Shown one piece after another: positions 54,932 through 64,000 of a DNA stretch of 64,000 nt. Every line of letters begins with the position of its first letter. Position 1 is the first letter of the stretch. The notes beneath the pieces are model-generated. The model saw nothing but the letters and a program-made list of their open reading frames with translations, was not told where the DNA came from and did no database searches. The DNA is from Pezicula radicicola. Its lineage: Eukaryota; Ascomycota; Leotiomycetes; Helotiales; Dermateaceae. The position numbers and the translations under genes were made by a program. The stretch covers positions 4,224 through 68,223 of the forward strand of contig PDUO01000116.1 of the NCBI GenBank assembly GCA_003008705.1, given 5' to 3'.

Positions 54932-57067
54932 ATGGGAAATAATTTATCTCGTGCTGAGAATGCTCAACTCAAGCGTAAGTTGTCGAGGCTCTTGAGGCTG
55001 CAGGGCGACTCCAAAGAAGCTGCTGGACATACCCAGTCCGCCGCACACATTATCGAGTCAGCAAATTCTAGGATACCTCGTATAATACAGACGGGGGACT
55101 TTGAGAATACGAAAGTGGCCAACGGAACGTCAACAAGTCTCTTGAGGCTGAACCAGCCTGAAGAGCTTGCAAGTCATTCTCAGACAGCCGGGCCACCCGA
55201 GTCAGCAAATTTCAAAATATACGGCCCATTGCAGATCGAAGGACTCGACGGAAATTATATACGTGTACTTACCATACTACCGGGCGCGCGTGGATCGAAA
55301 ATGTCCTGTGAATTGGACACAGTATATCTCGACCAGGACCCACGCCACGAGGCTCTGGACTACGACGCCCTATCATATGCATGGGGCAGCCCTGTACTAT
55401 CGCGTCTGATATGGGTAAATGGAAGAGCCATGGGAATATCTTCAAATCTCGAGTCTGCCCTAGAGCACCTGAGAAGGACTTGGGGGCCGAGAAAATTGTG
55501 GATCGATGCAATATGTATTGACCAGGGAAATATGCGCGAACGCAGCCGTCAGGTTCTACTTATGAAGCGCATATATCTAAGGGCGAAACGTGTGTTGATA
55601 TGGCTAGGCCCGCAGGACGCAGACAGCGATCTGGCGTTCGATGTCGTGGAGGCATTGACTTCTAAGGCGGATCCCGAGACCTTGGATCGAGTTAACAAGT
55701 ACGGGGAAGCAGATTTGGCTACCCCGTTAATGACGCATCTTGGAGAGGAATCGATGATGGCATTGAGAGCCACATTCTTTGAACGGGAATGGTGGAAGCG
55801 GATCTGGGTTATTCAAGAAGTCGTTAGTGCCAGAAGTGCGAGTATTGTCTGCGGAGGACGATCCATTTCCTGGAGCCTCTTGGATAAAATAATCCACCGC
55901 GAACATAATATCGTACTTACGAAACACCCTAAAGTTGAGGTGCGGCAGCAGTTGGCAAGCACCATGCATTCCGCAATTCTTTTCACCGCCATCCGAGACC
56001 AAATTCGCCAGCAACAGATGGAAGACAGACTAGTATTACCTTTTGAAAAGGCTACTTACAAAATGAGTTTATGTAGTCTTCTAGGTCTTTTTGAAGGCAA
56101 TTTCTGTACCGATCCAAGAGACCGAATATACGCATTACAGAACATCATTGACGAAAGAAGTTGGACCATCATACCTGATTATGAAAAATCTATGATTGAG
56201 GTCTTTGCTGAGGGGACAAAAGCTATGGTTGCCGACACTGACCTAAATGTACTTGCATACGCCTACCGTTCATCTGATCTACCTGGCCAAAGGGATTTCA
56301 AGAGAAGACCAAGTTGGGTGGTGGACTGGTCCATTCCCCAAAACTTCAGTACGCTTGAGATCAGCTCAATGAAAGAAACTCTTTATCACGCCGGAGATAA
56401 TATGATGGGAAGTATAAGCACGGAAGTCGAAAATTCAAAGATAGATCCATTTTGGTTGCTAAGAATTAACGGGGGATTCGATGACGAGATTGCTGAGGTA
56501 TTATATCGAGTGGAGATGGAGAGCGATAACTATAAAGAGTGGTTTCAAAAGTGGGCACCACGAGAGCGAGAATTAACTGAGATTGAATTGGATAAGTACT
56601 TTAAAACTCTTATGTTGGGTGTGCGAAGGCCAACAACTGGTTGGCCAGAACGTCTCAAGCTGAAAGACACCCGATATTTCCGGAGTATGTTTGTCTCTTG
56701 GACTCAGCATCCTGGCTGGAAAGCGCTTGCGCACTGGCCCTTTACATTCACATCCCTGCCGGAAAGATTGGGCTCATTCTCTGAGTATCTTGGGGACCAT
56801 CTTCGAGGCTGGGCTTTCTGCACTACGAAGAAAAATCGCTTGGGTTGGGTTCCAAACCCGTCCCAAGCCGGCGATATAATTTGTAGAGCACCAAGAAGCA
56901 CATTGCCCCTCGTTATCCGTAAAGCACGCATTGAGCAAGATGAGAGTGCAATCAAATGGAACGGAGAAGATGTATTTGAATTTGTTGGAACAGCATATAT
57001 CTCTGGTATCATGGATGGCTTGCAAAGCACCAGTTATGATCAAAGAGGAGTTATAAATCTAGTTTAG
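54932..57067 (+). CDS. HET-domain protein, 711 aa, intact
   Basis: A single-exon gene from ATG 54932 (ACATGGGAAAT). The protein starts MGNNLS, which fits N-myristoylation (Gly2, Ser6) and predicts membrane targeting. Two imperfect copies of a roughly 35-residue unit follow (LLRLQGDSKEAAGHTQSA... and LLRLNQPEELASHSQTAG...). The HET domain spans about residues 145-300: DYDALSYAWGSPVL, PRKLWIDAICIDQGNMRERS, VLIWLGPQDADSD, EWWKRIWVIQEVVSA. TDPRDRIYALQNIIDER and RRPSWVVDWSIPQNF follow. HET proteins trigger incompatibility cell death when activated by partners. Unlike the two HET copies upstream it has no stop or shift. Confidence 0.92.
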   Translation: MGNNLSRAENAQLKRKLSRLLRLQGDSKEAAGHTQSAAHIIESANSRIPRIIQTGDFENTKVANGTSTSLLRLNQPEELASHSQTAGPPESANFKIYGPLQIEGLDGNYIRVLTILPGARGSKMSCELDTVYLDQDPRHEALDYDALSYAWGSPVLSRLIWVNGRAMGISSNLESALEHLRRTWGPRKLWIDAICIDQGNMRERSRQVLLMKRIYLRAKRVLIWLGPQDADSDLAFDVVEALTSKADPETLDRVNKYGEADLATPLMTHLGEESMMALRATFFEREWWKRIWVIQEVVSARSASIVCGGRSISWSLLDKIIHREHNIVLTKHPKVEVRQQLASTMHSAILFTAIRDQIRQQQMEDRLVLPFEKATYKMSLCSLLGLFEGNFCTDPRDRIYALQNIIDERSWTIIPDYEKSMIEVFAEGTKAMVADTDLNVLAYAYRSSDLPGQRDFKRRPSWVVDWSIPQNFSTLEISSMKETLYHAGDNMMGSISTEVENSKIDPFWLLRINGGFDDEIAEVLYRVEMESDNYKEWFQKWAPRERELTEIELDKYFKTLMLGVRRPTTGWPERLKLKDTRYFRSMFVSWTQHPGWKALAHWPFTFTSLPERLGSFSEYLGDHLRGWAFCTTKKNRLGWVPNPSQAGDIICRAPRSTLPLVIRKARIEQDESAIKWNGEDVFEFVGTAYISGIMDGLQSTSYDQRGVINLV

Positions 57068-59410
57068 ATAAGTTTATAATTGAAGGCAGAGAGAAAGAAC
57101 TCCACTTGGAATCATCTACTATTCTCCTTCACGATCCCAAGAGGGGTACTTGCCGCTCCCCTTAATCACCAGGTCACTATGAAATATCGAAACCAACCAA
57201 GACCACAGGCGGCAGGTGGAAGGTATCTATTCACCCTCTCTACCCTATTCCGTCTTTATCCATCCATGTCTCCACTTCTCACTTCTCACTGATATCGACG
57301 CCAATACGCGCCCTATAAATACAATTAACCACCTTTCAAGTAAGGAAATTCCATGTCATGATGCGTCCCAATATATAGATCTAGTGGATCTCCATCTTGT
57401 TAGTCCTAAAAGTGGCCCTAGTTGATATTGACTTTGTCGGACTCTGAGAGCTAGAGCTTGGTGTTTTGTTACTGTCATTCCTAGCATTTCAGGTATTCTC
57501 TGTTCTCTTATTATTTTACAATACATGTTATAGGCCCGAACGGAATGAATAAATCACCTTGGAATAAAACTAACTTATGGGATCGATTTGAATTGTATAC
57601 ACTGTTGTGTTCTTGTATGAATGGCTAGAGAAGACACTAGATGGGACTTGGGACCTGGAACAAATCCTGATTCCTTCCCTCCCCCCGTTCCACCCACAAA
57701 ACCTCCACTATAGCAGTCATAACATGGAGGAAGGTGTGCAAAGACCTGCCGTTGTTACCAACATGTTACTGTTCTCGAAGCGATCCCTCCCACCCTATGT
57801 TTACCTTTCCCTCCGTTTGGCCTGGTCTCTAGCCCAAGACGCAATATCTCTAAATATAGCAATAGTCGATACTGTAGCTATAGAGTCTTTAGATTGATCA
57901 TCAGAGAATTTTTCAGGTTTGGTCCTTTAGCCAGCAAGAAGCAATTGCTAGAAGTTGATAGGGGCTTGTATTGAAACAGAGTCGCGTGACTAATGCCATT
58001 CTAAGGCTTGTATGACGCCCTGGCACGCCCCACCCAAAAAGTCATAGCGGTTGAAACACCTCTATAAAACGTGCAAGTAGTGCCGAATAAGAGGCAGTAG
58101 GCGAGCGTTTTGTCAGCTATTATTATTCGGCAGGATTCACTCACATATCTCCACATACATATCTCCACATTCCACAACCTTATCGTCAAGAACCCCAACC
58201 ACCAGTTTCACCCAATACCCTGACCTGAAATGGTGTCAAAGAGCCAGATTAGCGCCGGGATGAAGGTAGGATGATAACGGGAGAAAAGGGGGAAAACAGT
58301 TCTAGCGAATTAAAGTTACATGATACTCCCCTGCCTGTCCACCTTCTACACCCAGCCTTCAAATGAGAACTGGGCAATTATTACTCGTACTCGGGACGAA
58401 GAAACGTTAATTATTGGGTGACGAGCCACGTTAAATTTAGCATTTATTCATCCTCAGTACGAGTCGTGGTATTAAAGTGTATTAGAATTCTATCCATGTG
58501 AAAGTAATATCTTAAAACCACTCAATATACTTCGTAGTTCAAGGTTTATTATAGTATTTACCATAGGGCCGATCGCCGGTTAATCCTGATTTACATGGAA
58601 GATCAATGATCATCGCACATATACATACACAAACCACATTCAAATACTTAATATCATTATAGATCTCTTCTTAATTCATTCACTTATTTTGTTTCTTCTT
58701 TTAATACCCTCGCCAGTGGCCCTTTATCTGCTACCTACTAATAAACGAAAAATATGCGAACTGTTTTGCTGCCCCTTAGCGAGTATGAAAATTACCAATG
58801 CCAAGCCGAAAAATAGGGGAACAAAGGTTTTACCAAGTGTCGCGTGCCATTGTAGCAAGATACTGTATGACACAACTCCATCTTTTGCCGATCTCTTATT
58901 AGTAGGGAAGGTATAGCCGTAATAAAATCGTCTGTACGTACTAGATATTGATATCGAACCATGTCGTTGACCGCACCCTGTCTCGCTTAGTTGAGGAACC
59001 TTCTAGATTCTTAAAACCATCATCCGTAGCTTGGTATAGCAATTCAGACGACGTTTAGGGTTTCTTCATCTCTTCAAACCAATGAAACATTAGACCAAGG
59101 TCAGCTCCTAATTGCTAGGTACGGTATTCCCAAGCTCTCCTCTTGTCTAGGCACCGGCAGCTTGATACGCTGCCAAGATCCCGATGCTACTCAAGACTTA
59201 CCCACGTTCTTATTGTGAGAGCAAGCGTAGGCCTCCTCTCAACATGAATCAATTAGATACCTCTCTGTAGCGAAGCAGATCCTAAATAAGGCCATACTGT
59301 AAGATGTATATTATATATATATACAAGACACATCCTCTACCAGCTCTTCTCATATTTTACCTATACATCTTCTTCTATTACAATTATCTTCTTTAAACAG
59401 AATTGTCATC
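57068..59410. other. Long intergenic stretch (2.3 kb)
   Basis: No supported gene in either strand; short open frames lack domains and proper starts. A TATA-like run (59309-59325) and a pyrimidine-rich tract lie just upstream of the cytochrome-domain gene and fit its promoter and 5' leader. Confidence 0.5.
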
Positions 59411-60233
59411 ATGATGTTAAAACTCCTTATACTCAGTATTATTACAGTACTTCTCTTAAAAAGCGTTAACGCAAGCTCTCAAGTTACATCTGCATTTACG
59501 GATCCTGCAACTGGTATTAACTTCCAAAGATTTTTCGGTGCTAGAACTGGCTTCGCTTTCGGTATCGCCCTCCCTGAGAACCCTACAACAGACTTTATCG
59601 GCCAGATGTCTGGCCCTATGGCTGGAGGTGTAGGGTGGGGAGGAATATCGCTAGCAGATGATATGGTAGGACCATTGCTACTGGCTGCATGGCCAGTTCA
59701 AGGTTCTAATGGATCCTCTGTAGTTTCTTCATTCCGCCTTGCTAAGACAGAGGATGAGTCACCACCAGTAGCTACAGGGAACTTTAGCGTTACAACTATC
59801 GCCAGTGGAACGAATATAAACAGCACTCATATGACCTTTACCTTTCTCTGCCAGAATTGCATAGATGCGAAACTAGGATTTGCAGCTAGTAGCACATCAG
59901 GTACCTTCGAGATGGGATGGGCTTTAGCTAGCAAAGCTGTCGCTAATGCTGCTAACCCGGCAAGTGAACTACCATTTCATGATAGTGGTATGTTGTATAC
60001 AATCTTGCTTATTATTTGAATAATACTTATAAAAGAATATAGGCTTTGACTCATTTGATGCTCAACTCAACCTAGCAAGAAGCGCTAGGTTTGGGGAGTG
60101 GGCAGCTTTAGCAGGCGTTACTTCTAATGGATCAACAACGCCAGTACCAGTTGCCCCCCCTGGGACAAAGACGGGATTTGGTGATGATGATGACGACGAT
60201 GATGGTGATGTCGACGATGATAAGGACGATTGA
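59411..60233 (+). CDS. Secreted CDH-type cytochrome domain protein with poly-Asp tail
   Basis: Two exons (59411-59987 and 60043-60233; 55-bp intron) give 255 aa. Residues 1-21 form a signal peptide (LLILSIITVLLLKSVNA). The body matches the haem-binding cytochrome domain of cellobiose dehydrogenase (iron reductase domain): GIALPENPTTDFIGQM, GGISLADDMVGPLLLAAWP with candidate haem ligand Met85, NINSTHMTFTFLCQNC, and FHDSGFDSF with candidate ligand His190. There is no flavin domain, so it would be a stand-alone secreted electron carrier. The C-terminus ends with about 16 Asp in the last 20 residues, instead of the Ser/Thr-rich, GPI-anchored tail common in relatives. Confidence 0.85.
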
Positions 60234-60493
60234 ACTTTAAACTTCGGGAGGATGACATTAGCTGGGAGATAAGATATCAGTCTAAAGTGTATGGATTTAA
60301 AAATCACAAAGTGTATGCTATTCTATATGAGGACTTCTTTGAACATGATAGCGAGACTTAGGGTATATGTAGGTCTCCAGGACAAATAAACACTATGTAT
60401 ATTTATCTGCTCTCCTGTTCATTATCAATTTATAGCCTGTCTGGACTACGGCTAAGAAATTTGCTAAAGATAAAGGTGCTGGTTTGGAATATC

Positions 60494-61500
60494 TCAAGGG
60501 AGATTAATCCGAGCCTTGATGTTGTGCTTTACCGTGAATGCGATTGCCTTGGGAAGCTTGAATGATGGTCCAGCGGTCTCGGCTTTGATACAATACTGGC
60601 CTAGCATGAGAGCATGTGTACTGACCTGGATGGGTTTTAGAGGCAATCCAATAATTATTATCAGCCCATTGATACGCAAAATTAGTGGTACACTAGCGTA
60701 CGCCGCACCTATAGCACTGAATACCACGGCTACATAGTAGCTGCCCTTTATTAGCGCCTTCAAGTCTTCGATGTAGTTCTTTTGAGTCATTGAGTTGATT
60801 GTCACATCCGCAGCTAGTTCCTTAGAGATTTCGAGAATGTCGTCATTGATGTCGATACTAACAACATTTAAGCCGAGTTCTTTGGTATACTATAGACCCA
60901 ATTGGCCTAGGCCACAGCAGCCGACGATTGCAATCCAATCCCCGGGCTTGCACTTACAGGAGTTAACGCCGTTGAATGAAGTCACACCCGCGCAGAAGAT
61001 GGGTGAGGATGTCTTCAAATCCATGGATTTAGGGAGGATGATGTAGTTGCGGTCATCGATGGCAGCGTACTCAGCGAAGAAATCATTCGTAAAGAAGCCA
61101 TGCAATTTGGTATTGCCAGTAACACAACTCACGTTGTGAACTTAGCATCCCTCGCACTGAACTAGTGATATTGGTATAAGCTTTCAAACCCGTGTTAGAC
61201 ATGCTGTCCACTAGGGATCACTTACAGCAACAGTCAGTAGTAGGGAGGAAGCCAATGTGGTCGCCTGCCTTGAACCCCTTCACATCCGCTCCAGCCTTTA
61301 CAATAGTACTAGCGCCCTTACAACCAAGTGTAATAGGGTTAGAAGAACATGGGAACTCCCCATCTATCATCATAATCTCCGAGTGACATAGTGACACTGA
61401 ACCGATCTTTACAACTACTTCATTCGAAAGATTGTCTGGAATTGGAACCTGCTCTACTTTGACTTTCTTGGTAATTTCAGATCTGCTTGCCTAAAGCCAT
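60494..61500 (-). pseudogene. Zinc-type alcohol dehydrogenase, decayed
   Basis: The minus strand reads VSLCHSEIMMIDGEFPCSSN, ITLGCKGASTIVKAGADVKG and KAGDHIGFLPTTDCC (61400-61215). It continues with SMDLKTSSPIFCAGVTSFNG and CKPGDWIAIVGCCGLGQLGL, then TAG (60890-60892), then, in the same frame, YTKELGLNVVSIDINDDILE and IKGSYYVAVVFSAIGAAYAS. These are the catalytic and NAD-binding blocks of class-III-like fungal ADHs. The zinc-ligand motif GHE appears as GCK. A further stop follows DCCCK. It is inactive, although the sequence is otherwise well kept. Confidence 0.75.
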
Positions 61501-61898
61501 ATCTAGCTAGTCCCTTCTCATCTAAAAAAAAACTTTAAAATGTCACTATCATGACTCCGTTCTTTCAAATGATCAATTCAATACCAACCCCTCATAACCG
61601 TTGTCGGTGCACTCATAAATAGCCTTAGTATACGATAGAAGTCCTCTAATATAGTTAGTTGACTCTCGAACTTTCCTAGGGATATTGACACCAACGTACC
61701 ACGAGCTGGACTTGGAAATGAGAGGCATGTTCATTTGTTCGCTTGTCTGAGTTATCGAAGTCATCTTCTTCCTAACTCTCTTGCTGTTCTCCCATAACAT
61801 AGTAGGCTCTTCATCCTGCCGTATCTCTCCCCCTCCAAATCCTTGCACTGGCCCTTCCTCCCGTTATCCTCTCCCTCTAACTATTTCCACCACCTCTT
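61501..61898. other. Intergenic, one weak frame
   Basis: A 91-codon minus-strand frame (61848-61573) has no recognisable domain and no convincing start. I leave it out. Confidence 0.4.
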
Positions 61899-64000
61899 TC
61901 AAAAGTTCATCATCAACTCAGTCACTTGTTCCATACTTGTCTCGTCCCATTCACTAAGCGCCCGATACTTGTTATCCAGAGAAGTTTTCGCGTTGTTAAC
62001 AGATTGACAAGCATCTCCATTACCACCAACGCGGTTCAATGCGGCAAGAGCTAGCATCCGGAACTCGGGACCGTGGCGCATGAAACCCTGTTGTTGTCGA
62101 TCGTCTTGGGGAAACTCAGAATCTCGGTCTTTGGTTCTCTCACAGTACGATAGCCATATAATGGGCCAAGTATCGATGGCGCGGCGAATGTGGGAGACCA
62201 TTTGAGGAAGGGATGATAGTGATGTTTGTTGATGGAAGATAAGGGAATGTAAAGCTTTAGAGGTGTTAGTTTATGAATTAAAGAAAGGAGAGAGAAACAA
62301 AGAAGTCGAAACTATTTTGGTCCATCCGAGTGAAACTAACCTGTGATTATGGTAAAGAGATTTAGGATGCTCATATGTGATAAGGTGGCGTTTGAAATAT
62401 CGGTAACATCTCGGTGACACAAAACCTCAACAACCTCAGAAAATACCATCCGGGGCAGATTTTCCTTGTCAGCCATAGTATACTGCTTCTGGAGAGACAT
62501 GAACCACTCTTGTGCCGTGGAGGCTTGAAAACTTGCCTCCGAACATGCCAAGTCCATTCTCAGTTCGGGCACCACCATACGCGGTGGAGAATTATTAAAT
62601 ATTACAAAGGCCGAGTCGAGGAGGAAAATATAGGTGAGCGTTCTAATGAATATCCATCGCCGTAAGCAGTCTTAACGTCAGAAGGTGGACTTGTGGTAGG
62701 AGGGAGATGAGTCTTTTAAGTTAGGAGAAAATATTATACGTACCTGATCATCACTTCCTTCTCAATGAACTTGTCCCAGTAGGATGGGGCTAACCCTTCT
62801 CTTCTATGGGTCGTATTAGATAGACCGAGCTCTCTTGCCACCTCAAAGCATCGTTAGTTAAAGAACTCCCTGCTATTCCTCTATACTTACTGCCACTACT
62901 ATACTATATTGACGCTGTCGAATCCGTCTCTTTGCCGCATTTCGACCCTCCCAATTTTGTAACAGACATATAAAGAAAGCTGCCTGCAGAAGTGGAACTT
63001 TGTTGGCGTAACATTCACTCTCGAACCCAGTATCATGCCGGTCAACGTCGCTAGATAGGTCCTCGTCTCCCATGATGATATCTTCCGTAATATCTAGCCA
63101 GTATTTGGCTTCCTGGATCTCCGTTGTGGACCCAGACATGCACGCTCCAATGAGAAGCATGGTCATAAGGAGTTCTGCATTCGCCTTGTGAAGATCGAAA
63201 GAGGGCCGGTGAACAATGGGACAGTTGGGATACCAGCGATCCCAAAAGATGCCGAGATACTTTCGAATATTAGGCGGGCTGACGAGCTTCAAGCACCGCG
63301 TACTCAGGTCCTTGGCTGATGGCTGGCCCTGGAACATATTTCTCGTTGAGTTTGTCGTCATCCTCTTTTGGTACTTATCCCACATCTCTTTGCTTTTCTC
63401 AAAGAGGGGGTCTAAAAGCCATTCTACCATCTGAGGTACGTCAAAGTTTCTATTTTCTGTGGACTCATCCATCCTAATATCCCTAGGTGAGTCAGTGTAA
63501 GCTGCATCGGCAGGAGGATTAGCTGGGACTTCCTGAGGTGGAGATTCCCAATCATGGGATATTTGATGCCAAATTTGATCAATGGAAGGCATAAGGCGAT
63601 TGTTATAATCGTAATCTATCGAGGATGCATCGTTGTAGTTGAAGACGTTTGGTTGGAGCAGATTATCATGGCCGAAGAAGTTTTGAAAGCCTATGTCGGG
63701 AATCTGATCCTCGACACTGGTTTCTATTGATTGAGAACTCTCTCTCTTGGGAATGTAATTAAAGGCTGCTTCTAGTCCTTCGAACTTTGTGAAGTTCAGC
63801 AGGAAGTCGAATTGGCTGCGTGAAGTTTGAGCCGCTAACACCGATTCCGAGGGCCGAGGTAGGATCGTCACATTTACAAAATCTCCTACCGTCTCTATTG
63901 CTACATCCACCGGCCGCTCGGCCGTAGGTGCTATATCAGAAGCCGCCAATGAATTATTGGGTATATTATTTAGGAACCATGATGGGTCGAAACTGGTGTT
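61899..64000 (-). CDS. Fungal-specific transcription factor, 5' end beyond window
   Basis: Exons from the window edge to 62891, then 62841-62744, 62642-62341 and 62254-61899 join in frame. Introns are 49, 101 and 86 bp with CTAAC branch sites. The frame is open to base 64000, so the N-terminus, probably with the zinc fingers, lies outside. Visible parts are an acidic, Asn-rich linker, then the fungal-specific domain: YLGIFWDRWYPNCPIVHRPS FD, ELLMTMLLIGACMS, VARELGLSN, SYWDKFIEKEVMIRTLTYIF LLDSAFVIFNNSPPRM and VLCHRDVTDISNATLSHMS. The C-terminus ends QVTELMMNF. It probably regulates metabolic genes; the target is unknown. The visible part has no damage. Confidence 0.85.

Noticed and set aside
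61573..61848. 91-codon minus-strand frame
   Set aside because: No domain, no good start, and lies between an ADH relic and a transcription factor.
1..64000. tRNA, rRNA or other structural RNA genes
   Set aside because: Scanning for T-loop (GGTTCGAATCC-like) and other landmarks gave no convincing candidate; a covariance-model search would be decisive.

Overview
The window is nuclear DNA of a filamentous ascomycete (Pezizomycotina-type). Genes are split by short GT-AG introns (40-134 bp) with CTAAC/CTGAC-like branch sites. The families are typical of such fungi: Zn2Cys6 and other fungal transcription factors, HET-domain proteins, NmrA-like reductase, DHA2 and MCT-type MFS transporters, cellobiose-dehydrogenase-type cytochrome, DUF6594 and F-box proteins. 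Gene-sized blocks alternate with very AT-rich, TpA-rich tracts that look like repeat-induced point mutation (RIP). An 80-base assembly gap lies at 31558-31637.

Region by region. 1-4.7 kb: AT-rich relics, a decayed RCH1/SLC10A7-like transporter, and a decayed 5' piece of an MFS transporter. 4.9-21.8 kb: a metabolic/accessory block with a gamma-butyrobetaine/trimethyllysine dioxygenase-like gene, a TIR-bounded DNA transposon relic, a stand-alone 14-repeat WD40 protein, a group II PLP decarboxylase, a DHA2 drug transporter, an LTR-like relic and a MITE, an MCT-type transporter with a 24-bp palindrome in its promoter, a decayed hydroxyacid dehydrogenase and an NmrA-like reductase. 23-38 kb: regulators and broken genes, including a fungal-specific transcription factor, a second factor split by a near-palindromic MITE, truncated hydrolase, monooxygenase and P450 pieces, a C2H2 plus Zn2Cys6 factor whose first two zinc ligands are Tyr, and an F-box gene joined tail to tail with the P450 fragment.

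39-57 kb: a dense cluster of families linked to fungal allorecognition and regulated cell death: a caspase-like protein with three in-frame stops, a DUF6594 membrane protein, a frameshifted CHAT protease, a kinase phosphotransferase fragment, two HET pseudogenes flanking an intact membrane-anchored protein kinase, an ankyrin pseudogene and an intact 711-aa HET protein with a predicted myristoylation signal. 59-64 kb: a secreted cytochrome-domain protein with a poly-Asp tail, an alcohol dehydrogenase pseudogene, and the 3' part of a transcription factor running off the window.

Overall this reads as a rapidly rearranging accessory region. Intact genes sit beside many single-base frameshifts, in-frame stops and abrupt gene-to-gene junctions. 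The most interesting candidates are the kinase with its two-helix C-terminal module inside the HET/CHAT/caspase cluster, the double WD40 propeller without a NACHT domain, the MITE that split a transcription factor, and the possibly RIP-altered zinc cluster. All gene models are read by eye; splice sites are given where the frame closes.
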